Positions 8,432 to 19,694 of a stretch of DNA of 64,000 bases are shown here, in pieces (the first letter of the stretch is position 1; each line of letters starts with the position of its first letter). Below the pieces are notes generated by a model, which was not told the origin of the DNA, did no database searches, and was given only the letters and a program-made list of their open reading frames with translations. The position numbers and the translations under genes were made by a program. The stretch comes from Nocardioides sp. TF02-7 (lineage in GTDB: Bacteria > Actinomycetota > Actinomycetes > Propionibacteriales > Nocardioidaceae). Location: the NCBI RefSeq assembly GCF_022437945.1, contig NZ_CP092535.1:3038001-3102000 (forward strand), given 5' to 3'.

Positions 8432-10035
8432 CGGCCTTCCCGGGCTCGTCGCCGGTCCGGTGCGCCGCCCTGGTCGGCCGCGCCGGCGGCGGGCCGGGTC
8501 CTCGGACCACCGGTGAGCAGCGTGGGCAGCGGAGCGCGCCCGACCCGGTCGGCCTGGAGCAGGCGGCCGGAGGTGCGGTCCAGACCGTCGGGGTCCGCGA
8601 CGACGACACCGGCGATGCGGTGGCCCGCGTCGTCGATCTCGACGGCGACGCGCGCCAGGTCGTCCGCGGTCGCCTTCCCCGGCGAGACGCAGACGAGCGT
8701 CACGTCGGAGTGCGGCTGCGGCGTGACCTCGGGCTTGCGGCGGTCGATGACCACCACGACGACGGTGAGGTCGACGTCGGTCGCGTCGGCGGCGCCGGTC
8801 GCAACCGACAGGCCCGGACGAACCTCGTCCTGGCCCGGGTCACGGTGACAGGCGGCCCACAGCGAGGCGGCCGACTCGTGCCGCTGGGCCGCCACGAGCC
8901 GGGTCCGCAGCCCGCTGGTGGCGGCGTACGACGCGAGCTGCGGGCCGATCGCGAGCGCCCGGTTGTCCTGGTCGAGCGACACGACCGTGATCGTCGCCGC
9001 GCGCCGGTCGCCGTCGTCGGCCCGACCGCGTGCCTTGCTGTCGGTGAGCTGGGGGACGAGCTGGCGGAGCGCGAGGCGCAACGACCAGGCGTCGACCGTC
9101 GACGCCTCGTAGGACTGCATCAGGGTCGTCCACCCGGCGACCGAACGGGGCGCCTGGCTGTGGACCGAGGCGACGACCGGGCTGCCCACCGCGTCCGCGA
9201 TCTCGTCGCGCAGCCGCAGGCGGCGGTCGTTGCGCAGGACCGCCGACATCGCCATGAGCACCAGGAGCAGAGCGGCGGCCGCACCCACGGCGGCGTAGAC
9301 CGCGTAGTGCACCGCCGCCTTCGGGCGGGTCGCGGGCGACGCGGCCTGGATCTCGGTGGCGGTCGCCGCGGGGTCCGTGGTCCCTCCCTCCAGCTGCTCC
9401 GTCAGCTTGTCCAGCTGGAGGAGCAGGTCGGCCTGCTGCGCCGTGAGCTGGGCGAGCGCCGCGATCGCCGCGTTGGCGACCACCGAACCCGGCGGGGCGC
9501 CGTCCCGGCGGTCCTTCGTGCGGGTCATCTCCGCGGTCACCCGCTGCAGGCTGGTCTCGAGCGTGCGCCGCCGCTGCTCGAGCACCTGGTCGCCGGCGTC
9601 GTCGACGGTGCTGGCCGCGTCGGCGACGTACCGGATCTCGGCCCGGGCCACGGCCGCCGCGAGGGCCTCGGCGAGCGCCGGAGACGCCGCCGAGGCCTCG
9701 ATCGTGATGACGTCGTTGGTCGAGGCGTCGATCCGGATCCGCTCCCGCACCTCGGTGGCCGTCATCGGCGGCTCGAGCGCCTTGCCGGCGGGGCCGAGCA
9801 CGAGGTCGCTGGAGGCGATCCGTGCCTCGGTGAGCGGGTCGCGGACCACCAGCTGCCCGTTCGCGTCCTTGCCGGAGGGGAGCAGCACGACGCTGACGCT
9901 CGTGTAGACCGGCGGCCGCAGGTAGGCGACCGCGACGCCCGCAGCCGCGCCCAGCAGCAGGATGGCGAGGACGACGAGCCGGTAGCGGCGCAGCAGGGTG
10001 ATCGTCGAGCGAGCGTCGAGCGCCTGGTCAGCCAT
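8428..10035 (-). CDS. Wzz/BY-kinase-like chain-length protein with degenerate nucleotide domain (first)
   Basis: 535 residues, intact. An N-terminal helix VVLAILLLGAAAGVAVAYL is followed by the Wzz motif PPVYTSVSVVLLPSG, a helical outer region with a coiled-coil around LLLQLDKLTEQLE, and a second helix near residues 243-264 (VGAAAALLLVLMAMSAVL). The cytoplasmic part starts with a linker like those before BY-kinase domains, but where a P-loop is expected it reads VVSLDQDNRALAIG. It is a paralogue in architecture of the next gene, and together they may form a paired co-polymerase. The start is ATG at 10035, overlapping the lyase stop by 8 bp. Confidence 0.78.
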   Translation of the reverse strand: MADQALDARSTITLLRRYRLVVLAILLLGAAAGVAVAYLRPPVYTSVSVVLLPSGKDANGQLVVRDPLTEARIASSDLVLGPAGKALEPPMTATEVRERIRIDASTNDVITIEASAASPALAEALAAAVARAEIRYVADAASTVDDAGDQVLEQRRRTLETSLQRVTAEMTRTKDRRDGAPPGSVVANAAIAALAQLTAQQADLLLQLDKLTEQLEGGTTDPAATATEIQAASPATRPKAAVHYAVYAAVGAAAALLLVLMAMSAVLRNDRRLRLRDEIADAVGSPVVASVHSQAPRSVAGWTTLMQSYEASTVDAWSLRLALRQLVPQLTDSKARGRADDGDRRAATITVVSLDQDNRALAIGPQLASYAATSGLRTRLVAAQRHESAASLWAACHRDPGQDEVRPGLSVATGAADATDVDLTVVVVVIDRRKPEVTPQPHSDVTLVCVSPGKATADDLARVAVEIDDAGHRIAGVVVADPDGLDRTSGRLLQADRVGRAPLPTLLTGGPRTRPAAGAADQGGAPDRRRAREGR

Positions 10036-12050
10036 GGCCGGCCCCCGTCCCCTGCAGCGGTCCGTCGAACCGGAGGACCGACGTCAGGGTCGCGGTGCGG
10101 TCGAACGTTCCGCGGCCCACGACCGTCGTGGTGGGCACCCGCTCGCCGAAGCGGGGGAGTGCCAGCCCAGCGGCGGGTCGACCTCGCCGCTGTGGGTCGA
10201 CCACTCCAGATCGCCGGGCAGCTCGAGGGTCGCCTGTTGGTCGCCGGACGGATCGGTCCAGGACAGCCGGGCGGCGCCGGCGTCCAGTCGTACGTCGACC
10301 AGGGGCCCGAGGTGGAAGCGCAGGGCGACGTCGTGGGCTCCCGTGCTGGAGAGCCGGTCGACGATCGACAGCCGGCGCGCCGACGAGTCGAGCCGGACGC
10401 TCCGCTCGTGACCGACCGGGTGCTCGAGCCGTGCGTACCCGTCGTGGCGGGCGACCCACCGCTGGTCGTCCGGGTCGGTCGTGTCGACCTGGTCGACCAC
10501 GGTCGCGGCCCGGGTCCGCCAGAGGAACGGGCCGCCCTCGACGGACTGGTCCAGCCGGTCGACCTCGACCGTGTTGTGGGCCCGGGTCGAGCGGAAGTAG
10601 CTGCGCCACTCGGGCTCGCCGTGGTAGCAGTACGTGCCCGGGTCGACGAGCACCTCGACGCCGTCGTGGCGGACCTCGACTGCCAGTGCGTCGGCGTGGC
10701 CGTGCGCGGCGATCGAGAGGAACCCGTGCGGCCCGCCGTCGCAGCGGCACCAGATCTCCGGGCCGGCGCCGGACGGCGACCTCAGCACCGTGATCCCGGC
10801 GTCGGCGAAGGTGGCCGGTCGTCGCGCGGGACGGGCGCCCGCGGAGCGCGGTGCACCGGCGAGAGCGCCGACGGCCGGGCCGAGGACGCTGTCCGTGGCC
10901 GGCGGCCACCACGGCAGCGGGCCCACGGCGTGCCGACCGAGGTCGAGCAGCAGCCCCCAGGGGTCCGCGGACGGGGCGTCGACCAGCAGGGCGCGCCCTT
11001 CGTCACCGTCCCCCTGACGGGGCGGACGGCCCGCCGCGTCGGGGGACGGCCGCGGCGACGTCGTACGCCGCGACCACCAGCTCCCAGGTCCGCTCCGAGA
11101 GCGGGGTCCCGGCGGCAGCTGCCTCGGCACCGACGAGCACCGCGGTCTCCGCGACGAACCGGTGGTAGTCCGTGGCGAGCTCCCGGTTCACCCCGCTGGC
11201 GAAGGTGTTGGCCCGCAACGCCGCCTCGAACCCGGCGATCGCGTCGCGCCGCCACCTGTCGCTCTCCTCGAACCACGGGAACGCGCAGGCGGCGACCGCC
11301 CGGCCGGCCGCCTCGAGGACCAGGTGGTTGTTGGCCGACGACCCGCAGCTGCGGAAGGCGGCCAGGTGCTCCTGGTGCCAGCGGAGCTGGGCGAGCGCGA
11401 GCTCGTTGGACTCGAAGAGGTCCGCTGCCTTCGGCCAGTCGTCCAGCAGCCGCCGCACCCAGACCCAGCTCAGCAGCCGGACCCCCAGCTCGATCCCACT
11501 GGTCCAGTGGATCCCGGAGAGGAACGGGTTGGCGGCCCACCACGAGCGGAGGTGCTGGTCGACCCGCTCGGCGTACCGCTCGTCCCGGGTGAGCCAGTAC
11601 GCCGTCGCCAGGACGGTCAGGTGGTGGTGCCGGGAGAGCTCCCACACCGACTTCACGTTCCCGGTCACCTGCTCGTCGCGGTGGTCGATCCGGAAGGCGT
11701 ACCGGCTCGACGGGGAACGACGACCGGTGACCGGGTCGCGGAACCAGTCGGGCGACACCAGGTCCGTCCGCACCGTGCCGAGCACGTCCCAGGTCCCTGC
11801 CAGCAACGCGTCGGCCGCCTCGACGAGGGCAGCGGCGGCGGGTCCGGGCACCTGGTCCCGCGCGCCGGGCGGGAGGACCGCCTCGAACGTGCGGGGGGTC
11901 GACGAGCCTCGGCACGGCGACCGGGTCCCCGGACCGCACCTGGCGCCGCGCCCATGCCGCCTGCCGCGCCTGGTCCCGTCCGCGCGCGACCACCTCGCCG
12001 GGACCCATCTGCCGGAGCCGGCGGGCGTACCACGTCAGGGAGCGGCTCAC
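10028..12050 (-). CDS. Heparinase II/III family protein (alginate-lyase-like)
   Basis: About 673 residues after correction. The N-terminal two thirds is an alpha-helical toroid: NPFLSGIHWTSGIELGVRLL and FRSCGSSANNHLVLEAAGRA are hallmark regions, with SANNH carrying a catalytic-site Asn-His pair. The C-terminal beta-sandwich has AHGHADALAVEVRHDG and DPGTYCYHGEPEWRSYFRST, also typical. Such enzymes cleave uronate-containing polysaccharides. In synthesis loci they often sit beside the two-domain oxidoreductase, as here. Three runs need fixing: 11893-11898 (one extra), 11041-11045 (one extra) and 10153-10157 (one short). The GTG at 12050 overlaps the upstream stop (GTGA). It may trim or recycle the polymer. 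I see no signal peptide, so it may act in the cytoplasm or be exported another way. Confidence 0.82.
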
Positions 12051-14231
12051 AGGGGCACCGGCCCTCCGGAGACCAGGCTCTGCTGGACGGCGATGGTGGC
12101 GCGGGTCGTGGCGAGCAGGTGGTCCAGGGGGATCGGCATCGGCCCGCCGTCGCGGACGGCAGCGACCAGCCGGCGCAGCTGCTCGGCCTGGCCCTTGTCC
12201 TGGCCGGTGAGGGGCCCGCTTGGCGTCCTTGCCGCCGCTGCCCCACACGGTCGCGCGGGTGAAGTTGTCCAGCCGGGCGTTGCGGCCGCAGCCGGTGACG
12301 TCGAGCGTCTCCTTGGGGAACTTGCCGTGCCCGTCCGTGGCGTAGGTGATGTCGGCCAGCGACCCATCGGCGAACCGGATGGCGGCGTGGACCGCGAGCC
12401 CACCGGGGGTCTGCCGCGCCCAGACCTCCGTCGGCGTGCTGCCCGTCCAGGCGACGAGCGTGTCGATGAAGTGGCCGCCCTCGCCCAGGAAGCGGCTGCC
12501 CTCGAGCTCGCTGTCGAGGTACCAGCTGCTCGCGTCCAGGCGCCCGGCGTTGACCAGGTAGCGGGCGCTCACCGGGCCGGTCGTCGCGCCGAAGCGTCGT
12601 CGGAGGTCCACGAACAGCGGGGCGAACCGGCGGTTGAACCCGACCACCAGCCGGTCGTTGCCGGTGCGGGCGACGGTCTCGCGCACCCGGTCCAGCTGCT
12701 CGACCGTCAGCGCCAGCGGCTTCTCGACGAACACCGACTTGCCGTGCTCGAGCGCGGTGCAGACGAGGTCGGCGTGCGAGTGGTGACGGGTGACGACGAA
12801 GACCAGGTCGACGGCCGGGTCGGACAGCACCGTGTCCGCATCGGTCGAGGCGGTGGCGAACCCGAACTTGCGCTGCGCGTTGACCGCGGAGAGCGACCGC
12901 GTGGTCGCGACCGACACGAGGTCGACGCCGGGATCCTTGGCCAGGTGCGGCAGCAGCATGCTGGACGCGTAGTTGCCGGCACCCACGAAGCCGATCCGCA
13001 CGGGCCGCCGGCCGACCGGCGGCGCCGGCTCGGACGTCCGGCGCTCCACCGTCCGCGCCGCTCCGAGCGCGGGCGCGGGGGCGGCCGCCCCCGCCGGGTC
13101 GGGGGTACTCCAGGAGGAAACCGACCCCGGTGGCCTCACCGGTGCGCAGCTGCTCGTAGACCGTGGTGGCGTCGGCGATCCCGTGGATCCCGGACACCAG
13201 CTGCCGACCTCGACCTGGTCGGCGGCGATCAGGTCGAGGAAGCAGCCCAGGTTGCGGCGCTCGGTCCACCGGACGTAGCCGGCGGGGTAGTCGACCCCCT
13301 CGAGCTCGTAGCGGTCGTCGTACCGCCCCGGTCCGTAGGACCGTGAGAAGCGGAGGTCGAGCTCCTTCTCGTAGTAGGCGTTCCACGGCAGGTCCAGCCG
13401 GGTCTTGCCGATGTCGACCACCCGGGCCCGGTCGCGGGCGAGCCGGGCGGCGACCTCGACCGGACCGTTCGACGCGCCGCCCGCGGCCAGGAACACGTGG
13501 TCGGCCCCCGGGCTCGACGGGTCCGCGCCGAGCACGCCCTCCAGGCGCGCCAGCCCCTCGGGGTCGGGGCCGGCGCACAGCAGCGCGCCCGCCTTCTCGG
13601 CGAGCCGGCACCGGTCCGGCACCGTGTCCACCCCGACCACCCGGACGCCGGCGGCGACCAGCAGCCGCACGACCAGCTGGCCGACCAGCCCCAACCCGAT
13701 CACGCACGCCGTCTCCCCGAGCTGGGTCTCCGCCCGGCGCACCCCCTGCATCGCGATCGCGCCCACGGTGGCGAAGGCGGCGTGCTCCGGTGCGACGCCG
13801 TCGGGCACGCGCACGCACAGGTTGGTCGGCACCCAGTTGAACTCGGCGTGGAGGGCGAACTCGTTGCCGGCCGCGGCCACGAGGTCGCCGACCGCGAACT
13901 CGTCCTCGGCGCCCGGACCGACCTCGACGACGACACCGCAGAGGGAGTAGCCCAGCGGCGTGTAGCTGTCGAGACGGTTCATCGCCTTCTGGTAGGCGGC
14001 CACGGGTCCCTGGTGCGCCACGGACTCCGCCAGCTTCCGGACCTGGTCCGGTCGCGCCTTGGCCTTCCCCAGCAGCGACATCCTGGCTTCCGACACCTTC
14101 ATCAGCTCGGTGCCGGTGGAGATGAGGGAGAACAGGGAGCGGACGAGCACCCCTCCCGGCTTGGTGGCCGGCACCGGTGCCTCGAGCACCACGAGCTCCC
14201 CCGAGCGGTAGTTCTGCGCGACCTGCTTCAT
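12047..14231 (-). CDS. Two-domain oxidoreductase: zinc-dehydrogenase-like + Gfo/Idh/MocA
   Basis: About 727 residues after correction. Residues 1-400 resemble a medium-chain alcohol dehydrogenase (LVRSLFSLISTGTELMKVSE, TPLGYSLCGVVVEVGPG, CVIGLGLVGQLVVRLLVAAG) but lack the usual zinc-binding GHE motif. From about residue 415 a Gfo/Idh/MocA domain begins (RIGFVGAGNYASSMLLPHLA, FVEKPLALTVEQLDRV, GGHFIDTLVAW). This fused type is common in polysaccharide loci beside heparinase-like genes and is thought to oxidise or epimerise a nucleotide sugar; its reaction is not established. Corrections: base missing near 13200-13204, one extra in 13101-13105, one extra near 12211-12217. The start is ATG at 14231, 43 bp after asnB. 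Confidence 0.82.
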
Positions 14232-14274
14232 GCGTCCCCCGTCATCGTCGTCTCCTCGTGGATCACGTGTGTCC

Positions 14275-16189
14275 TCATGCGGCCGCGACCCCGTCCCCAC
14301 GGGCGTTGCGGTACCAGAGCTCGAGGCTCAGCAGCTGCCAGACCTGCTTCGCCAGGTCGCGGCGTCCCGATCGCTGGTCGGCGACCAGCGAGGTCAACGG
14401 CGCCCGGTCCAGGAAGCCGGAGGCGACCAGCTCGCCGTCGACGAGGACGTCGTCGACGAGCTCCCCTGAGGTCGTTGCCCACCCACGCCCGCAGCGGGGC
14501 GCCGAACGAGGCCTTGGGCCGGTCGATCACCTCGGACGGGATCCAGGCCCGGGCCGCGTCCTTCAACGCGGCCTTCTGCGTCCGGCCCCGGATCTTGCTG
14601 GACCCCGGCAGCGAGAACGCGGCGCGGAACACCTCGACGTCGACGAAGGGCACCCGGACCTCGGTCGAGGCAGCCATGCTCGCGCGGTCGGTGTAGGTGA
14701 GGTTGAGACCGGACATGAACAGCCGCGAGTCGGCCAGGCACATGCGGCTCACCTGGTCGTCCAGCCGGTTGTCGTCGTAGAGCGTCCGGTGGCTGTCGAC
14801 CACGGCGTCGATGTCCGGTCCGAGCTCCGGCGCCAGCAGGCTGCCGAGCTCGTCCCGGTCGTACAGCGTGTAGCTGCGCCGGAACGCCTCCTCCTCCGGC
14901 AGCTCGGCGAAGTCCAGGAACCGGTGCGCCCACCGGACGGTCCGTACGCCGCGGCCGGCGACGACGACCGGCAGCCGGTCGGCGACGGGTCGGACCACCC
15001 GGGAGCGGAGCAAGCGGGGGAGTCGGCGGTAGTGGCCGCCGAGCAGGCAGGCGAGGTGCTTGCGGTAGCCGCCGAACAGCTCGTCCGCGCCCATCCCCGA
15101 GAGCAGCACCTTCGCGCCCCGTTCGCGGGCCGCCTCGCACATCAGGAAGGTGTTGATCGCGGCCGGGTCGCCGATCGGCTCGTCCAGGATGTCGACCATC
15201 CGCGGCAGGAGGTCGACCACGTCGGGCGCGATCTCGATCTCGTGGAGGCGGATGCCGAGGTGCCGGGCCATCGACCGCGCGTACCGCGTGTCGTCCGGCA
15301 TCGCCTCCAGCCGCTGGTCCTGCGACCGGAAGGCGATCGTGTAGGCCTCGATGGCGGGGTCCGCCCGGTGGGCGAGGGCGGTCACGACGCTCGAGTCCAG
15401 GCCGCCGCTGAGGAACGCCGCGACCGGGACGTCGGCGACGAGGTGCGCCGCGACGGACTCCTCGACGACGGCGCGCAGGTCGCACGGCGGACCCGCCGCG
15501 GCCGCCGCGGCCTCGGCGACCGCGTCCCAGTGCTGCCCTTCGGTCACGCCGCCGTCACGCCCGACGCGCAACCACGACCCCGCCGGGAGCTTGTGCACGC
15601 CGCGGACCGCGTCGAACTGCTCCGGCAGCCAGTAGTAGAGCGCGGAGGCGACCATGCCCGTCGGGTCCACCCGCAGCTCCGGACCGACCGCGGCGACGAT
15701 CGCCTTCAGCTCCGAGGCGAACAGCAGGCCCGAGCCGCGGCGCAGCACGAACAGCGGCTTGATCCCCAGCGGGTCGCGCGCGAGCGTCAGGCCGCCCGTC
15801 GCGTCGTCGTGGACGGCAAGGGCGTACATGCCCCGGAACCGCCGCAGCGCACCGACGCCCCAGGCGCGCCAGGCCTCGAGCACGACCTCGGTGTCGGAGT
15901 CGGTCGCGAACCGGGCGCCCGTCCCCTCGAGCTCGCGGCGCAGCTCGCGGTAGTTGTAGAGCTCCCCGTTGTAGACGAGCCGGAGCCCGCCCTTGACGAA
16001 CGGCTGGTCGGCCGCGGTCGTCAGGGCGATGATCGAGAGCCGGGTGTGGCCCAGGTGGACGGACAGGTCCGGCGTGGTGACCTCGACGACCCCGGCCGCG
16101 TCGGGGCCGCGGTGGGCCAGTCGCTCCACCATCGTGGCGGTCACGACCTTCCCATCGGCCTGCTGGTAGGCGCCGGCGATCCCGCACAT
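14275..16189 (-). CDS. asnB: Asparagine synthase (glutamine-hydrolysing)
   Basis: About 637 residues after one correction. MCGIAGAYQQ gives the N-terminal nucleophile Cys of the glutaminase domain, HRGPDAAG and YNGELYNYREL line that site, and the synthetase domain has the ATP-pyrophosphatase loop AAFLSGGLDSSVVTALAHR plus LSGMGADELFGGYRKH. It transfers glutamine ammonia to aspartate or, in polysaccharide loci, possibly to a uronic-acid carboxyl (inference from position). The cccc run at 14463-14466 holds one extra base; fixing it yields RELVDDVLVDGELVASGFLD and the C-terminus ELWYRNARGDGVAAA. The start is ATG at 16189, chosen because Cys must be residue 2; a longer upstream frame is out of place. 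Confidence 0.88.
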
Positions 16190-16193
16190 GGCC

Positions 16194-17452
16194 TCAGGCC
16201 CCTCGGCCGACCGGGGCCGCGGGCTGCTCCGCGGCCGCACGACGGACGCCCGCGAGCCGGTCGACGACACCGACGTACGCCTTCTCCTGGTGCTGCCAGG
16301 CGAGCTCGTCGACGACCCGCTCCCGGCCCAGCCGGCCCATCGTGGCCCGCGCCTGCGGGTCGTCCAGGAGGTCCACGATCGCCGCGGCGAACGCCTCGAC
16401 GTCGTTGGGCCGCGCGTAGACGGCGGCGGGGCCGGCCGAGACCCGGGTCTCGACCAGGTCGAAGGCCACGACCGGGAGGCCGAAGGCCATGTACTCCATC
16501 GTCTTGTTCATGGTGGAGACGTCGTTGAGCGGGTTGCGCGGGTCGGGGCTGAGACCGAGGTCGGCGGTCGACAGGACCGACGAGACGGTGGCGTCGGGCA
16601 CCCGCCCGGTCATCACCACGTGCTCGCCCAGGCCGAGCCGGTCGCGCTGGCGCACCAGGTCCGGGTAGCAGTCGCCGCCACCGAGGAGGGTGAAGGCGAT
16701 GTCGGTCCGGCCGAGCTCGTTCACGATGTGGTGCGCGGCGTCGAGGACGATGTCGACGCCGTCCTGCGGACCCATCACGCCGAGGTAGGCGACCAGGTGG
16801 CGGTGGCCGCGGCGCAGCCCGGGCTCCGCGGGACCGGCCTTCAGCCGGTCGGGGTCGGGCCCGGTGCGGACGACCGTGACGTCCTGCGCCGCCTTGCCGC
16901 CGCGGGTCCGGGCGACCGACGCGTAGGAGTCGTTGGTCGACGTCACGGCGTCGGCGGCGCGGAAGGTGGCGCGCTCGAGGAACAGCAGCGCCCGCAGCGG
17001 GAGCCGCCTCCCGTCCGGGAACCGGGAGCGGTAGAGCTCCGGGCAGAGGTCGTGGTGGTCGAACACGAACCGGGTCCCGTCGCGCAGGCGGAGCCACCGG
17101 GCCAGCGGCCAGAAGATGTCGGGCGGGTTGCAGGCCTGCAGGACGTCGATCCGGCCGCGCCGGCGCCGGGCGCGGAGCACCAGGCGTGCCGTGGCGAGGA
17201 AGGAGTAGAGGTACTCGGTCACGAAGCCCCGTGTGGTGCCGTCGGACGGGCGGGGGCGGTAGGTGAAGACCTCGACCCCGTCGATCACCTCGTGCGGGCG
17301 GGACTGCGGTCCTGCCGGGCAGACCACGGTCACGTCGTAGCCGGCGCGCAGCAGCGACTGGCACTCGAGCCAGACCCGGCGGTCGAACGGGACGTGCAGG
17401 TTCTGGATGACGATCAGCACGCGGGGCGTCCGGTCGTGGGGCGCCGGAGAGG

Positions 17453-17459
<7 letters not shown>
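16194..17459 (-). CDS. Glycosyltransferase family 4
   Basis: About 421 residues, intact. LIVIQNLHVPFDRRVWLECQ opens the acceptor domain in the style of WbuB/exopolysaccharide GT4 enzymes. IDVLQACNPPDIFWPLARWL and FDHHDLCPELYRSRF follow, and the donor domain has LVAYLGVMGPQDGVDIVLDA and NKTMEYMAFGLPVVAFDLVE. It would extend the lipid-linked oligosaccharide. The start is ATG at 17459 or GTG at 17456; the latter overlaps the dehydrogenase TGA as GTGA. The stop is 4 bp from asnB. In the raw sequence a base error removes the upstream stop and fuses this gene to the dehydrogenase; the fusion is not real. Confidence 0.87.
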
Positions 17460-18833
<1,374 letters not shown>

Positions 18834-18880
18834 GCCCCCATGACACGAGCAGCGGCTCGGGGCCGGTGGCCGTTCCTCGG

Positions 18881-19461
18881 TCACGTACACAAAGTTGGGG
18901 AGTCGAAGGGACGGATCTCACGCAACCGGTCGCCGAGCTCGGCCAGCCGGGGGGCGGACCGGTCGACGCCGGAGATCCCGGAGACCTCCAGCGGCCACGG
19001 GATGGCGAGCTCGGGGTCGTCGTGGGCGATGGTGACGTTGTACGCCGGGTCGTGGGGCTGGTCGATCCGATAGCTGGTGTCCGCCGTCGCCGTCAGCGCC
19101 TGGAACCCGTGCGCGCAGCCGGCGGGGACGAAGATCGAGGTCTGCTCGTCGCCGTCGAGGTCGAACGAGAGCCACTCCCGGTAGGTGGGCGAGCCCGGCC
19201 GGAGGTCGACGACGACGTCGAAGATCCGTCCCGCCGAGCAGCGGACCAGCTTGCCCTCGCCGGCGCCGGAGCGGACATGGAGCCCGCGCACCACGCCGCG
19301 CCGGGAGCGCGACAGGCTGTCCTGGACGAACGAGTGCGGATCGACGCCCGCGCGTCGCGCGACCTCCACGTCGAAGGTGCGGCTGAAGAACCCCGCTCGT
19401 CACGGTGCGGCGTCGGCCGGAACCGGACCAGCCCGGGAATGCCGGTGCTCTCGTACTCCAT
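18881..19461 (-). CDS. rfbC: dTDP-4-dehydrorhamnose 3,5-epimerase family protein
   Basis: About 193 residues after correction. RmlC motifs are in order: RFRPTPHRDERGFFSRTFD, then GVVRGLHVRSGAGEGKLVRC (catalytic His in RGLH), RIFDVVVDLRPGSPTYREW, VPAGCAHGFQAL and DPELAIPWP. The cupin epimerises C3 and C5 of dTDP-4-keto-6-deoxyglucose on the way to dTDP-L-rhamnose or a relative. No rfbA, B or D lies in the window, so the rest must be elsewhere. The cccc run at 19391-19394 is one base short. The start is ATG at 19461. A shared inverted-repeat motif lies upstream (19559-19576) and another in its 3' end (18884-18901). Confidence 0.84.
18884..18901 (-). promoter_or_regulatory. Shared inverted-repeat motif, copy 2
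   Basis: CGTACACAAAGTTGGGGA, in the 3' end of rfbC and about 50 bp upstream of the nucleotide-sugar dehydrogenase start. It matches copy 1 at 14 of 18 positions with the same spacing (TACACA-N4-TGGGGA). Its place suggests an internal control point of the polysaccharide operon. Confidence 0.5.
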
Positions 19462-19558
19462 CGCCACCCCTGTCGAAGCCTGTCGAAGCCCGTGCGCATC
19501 GCGTGCACGGCACGCGACCACGGGCGGCGACCCGCACGGAGGGGAGGCCGGACCCGGG

Positions 19559-19576
19559 TCCCGACAATTGGGTACG
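19559..19576 (+). promoter_or_regulatory. Shared inverted-repeat motif, copy 3, in divergent promoter region
   Basis: On the minus strand it reads CGTACCCAATTGTCGGGA (TACCCA-N4-TCGGGA). It lies about 100 bp upstream of rfbC (minus) and about 115 bp upstream of the repeat-protein gene (plus), so one regulator could govern both directions. The same region has a short tandem CTGTCGAAGC pair at about 19470-19489. Confidence 0.5.
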
Positions 19577-19679
19577 CCGGCGGTGACGCACCAGGCCGGT
19601 TCCCGCCCCGGACGGCGTCCGCCATCCCCAGAACGCGGGACCCGAGCGGCGATTGCGTCCCGGGACGGTCCGTGGTTCC

Positions 19680-19694
19680 TAGTCTCGCCGCATG
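19680..19694 (+). promoter_or_regulatory. Probable -10 box and leaderless start of the repeat-protein gene
   Basis: TAGTCT at 19680-19685 is followed after 6 nt by the ATG at 19692, and no Shine-Dalgarno is visible. Transcription would start at or very near the ATG, giving a leaderless mRNA, common in actinobacteria. No good -35 is seen. Confidence 0.45.
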
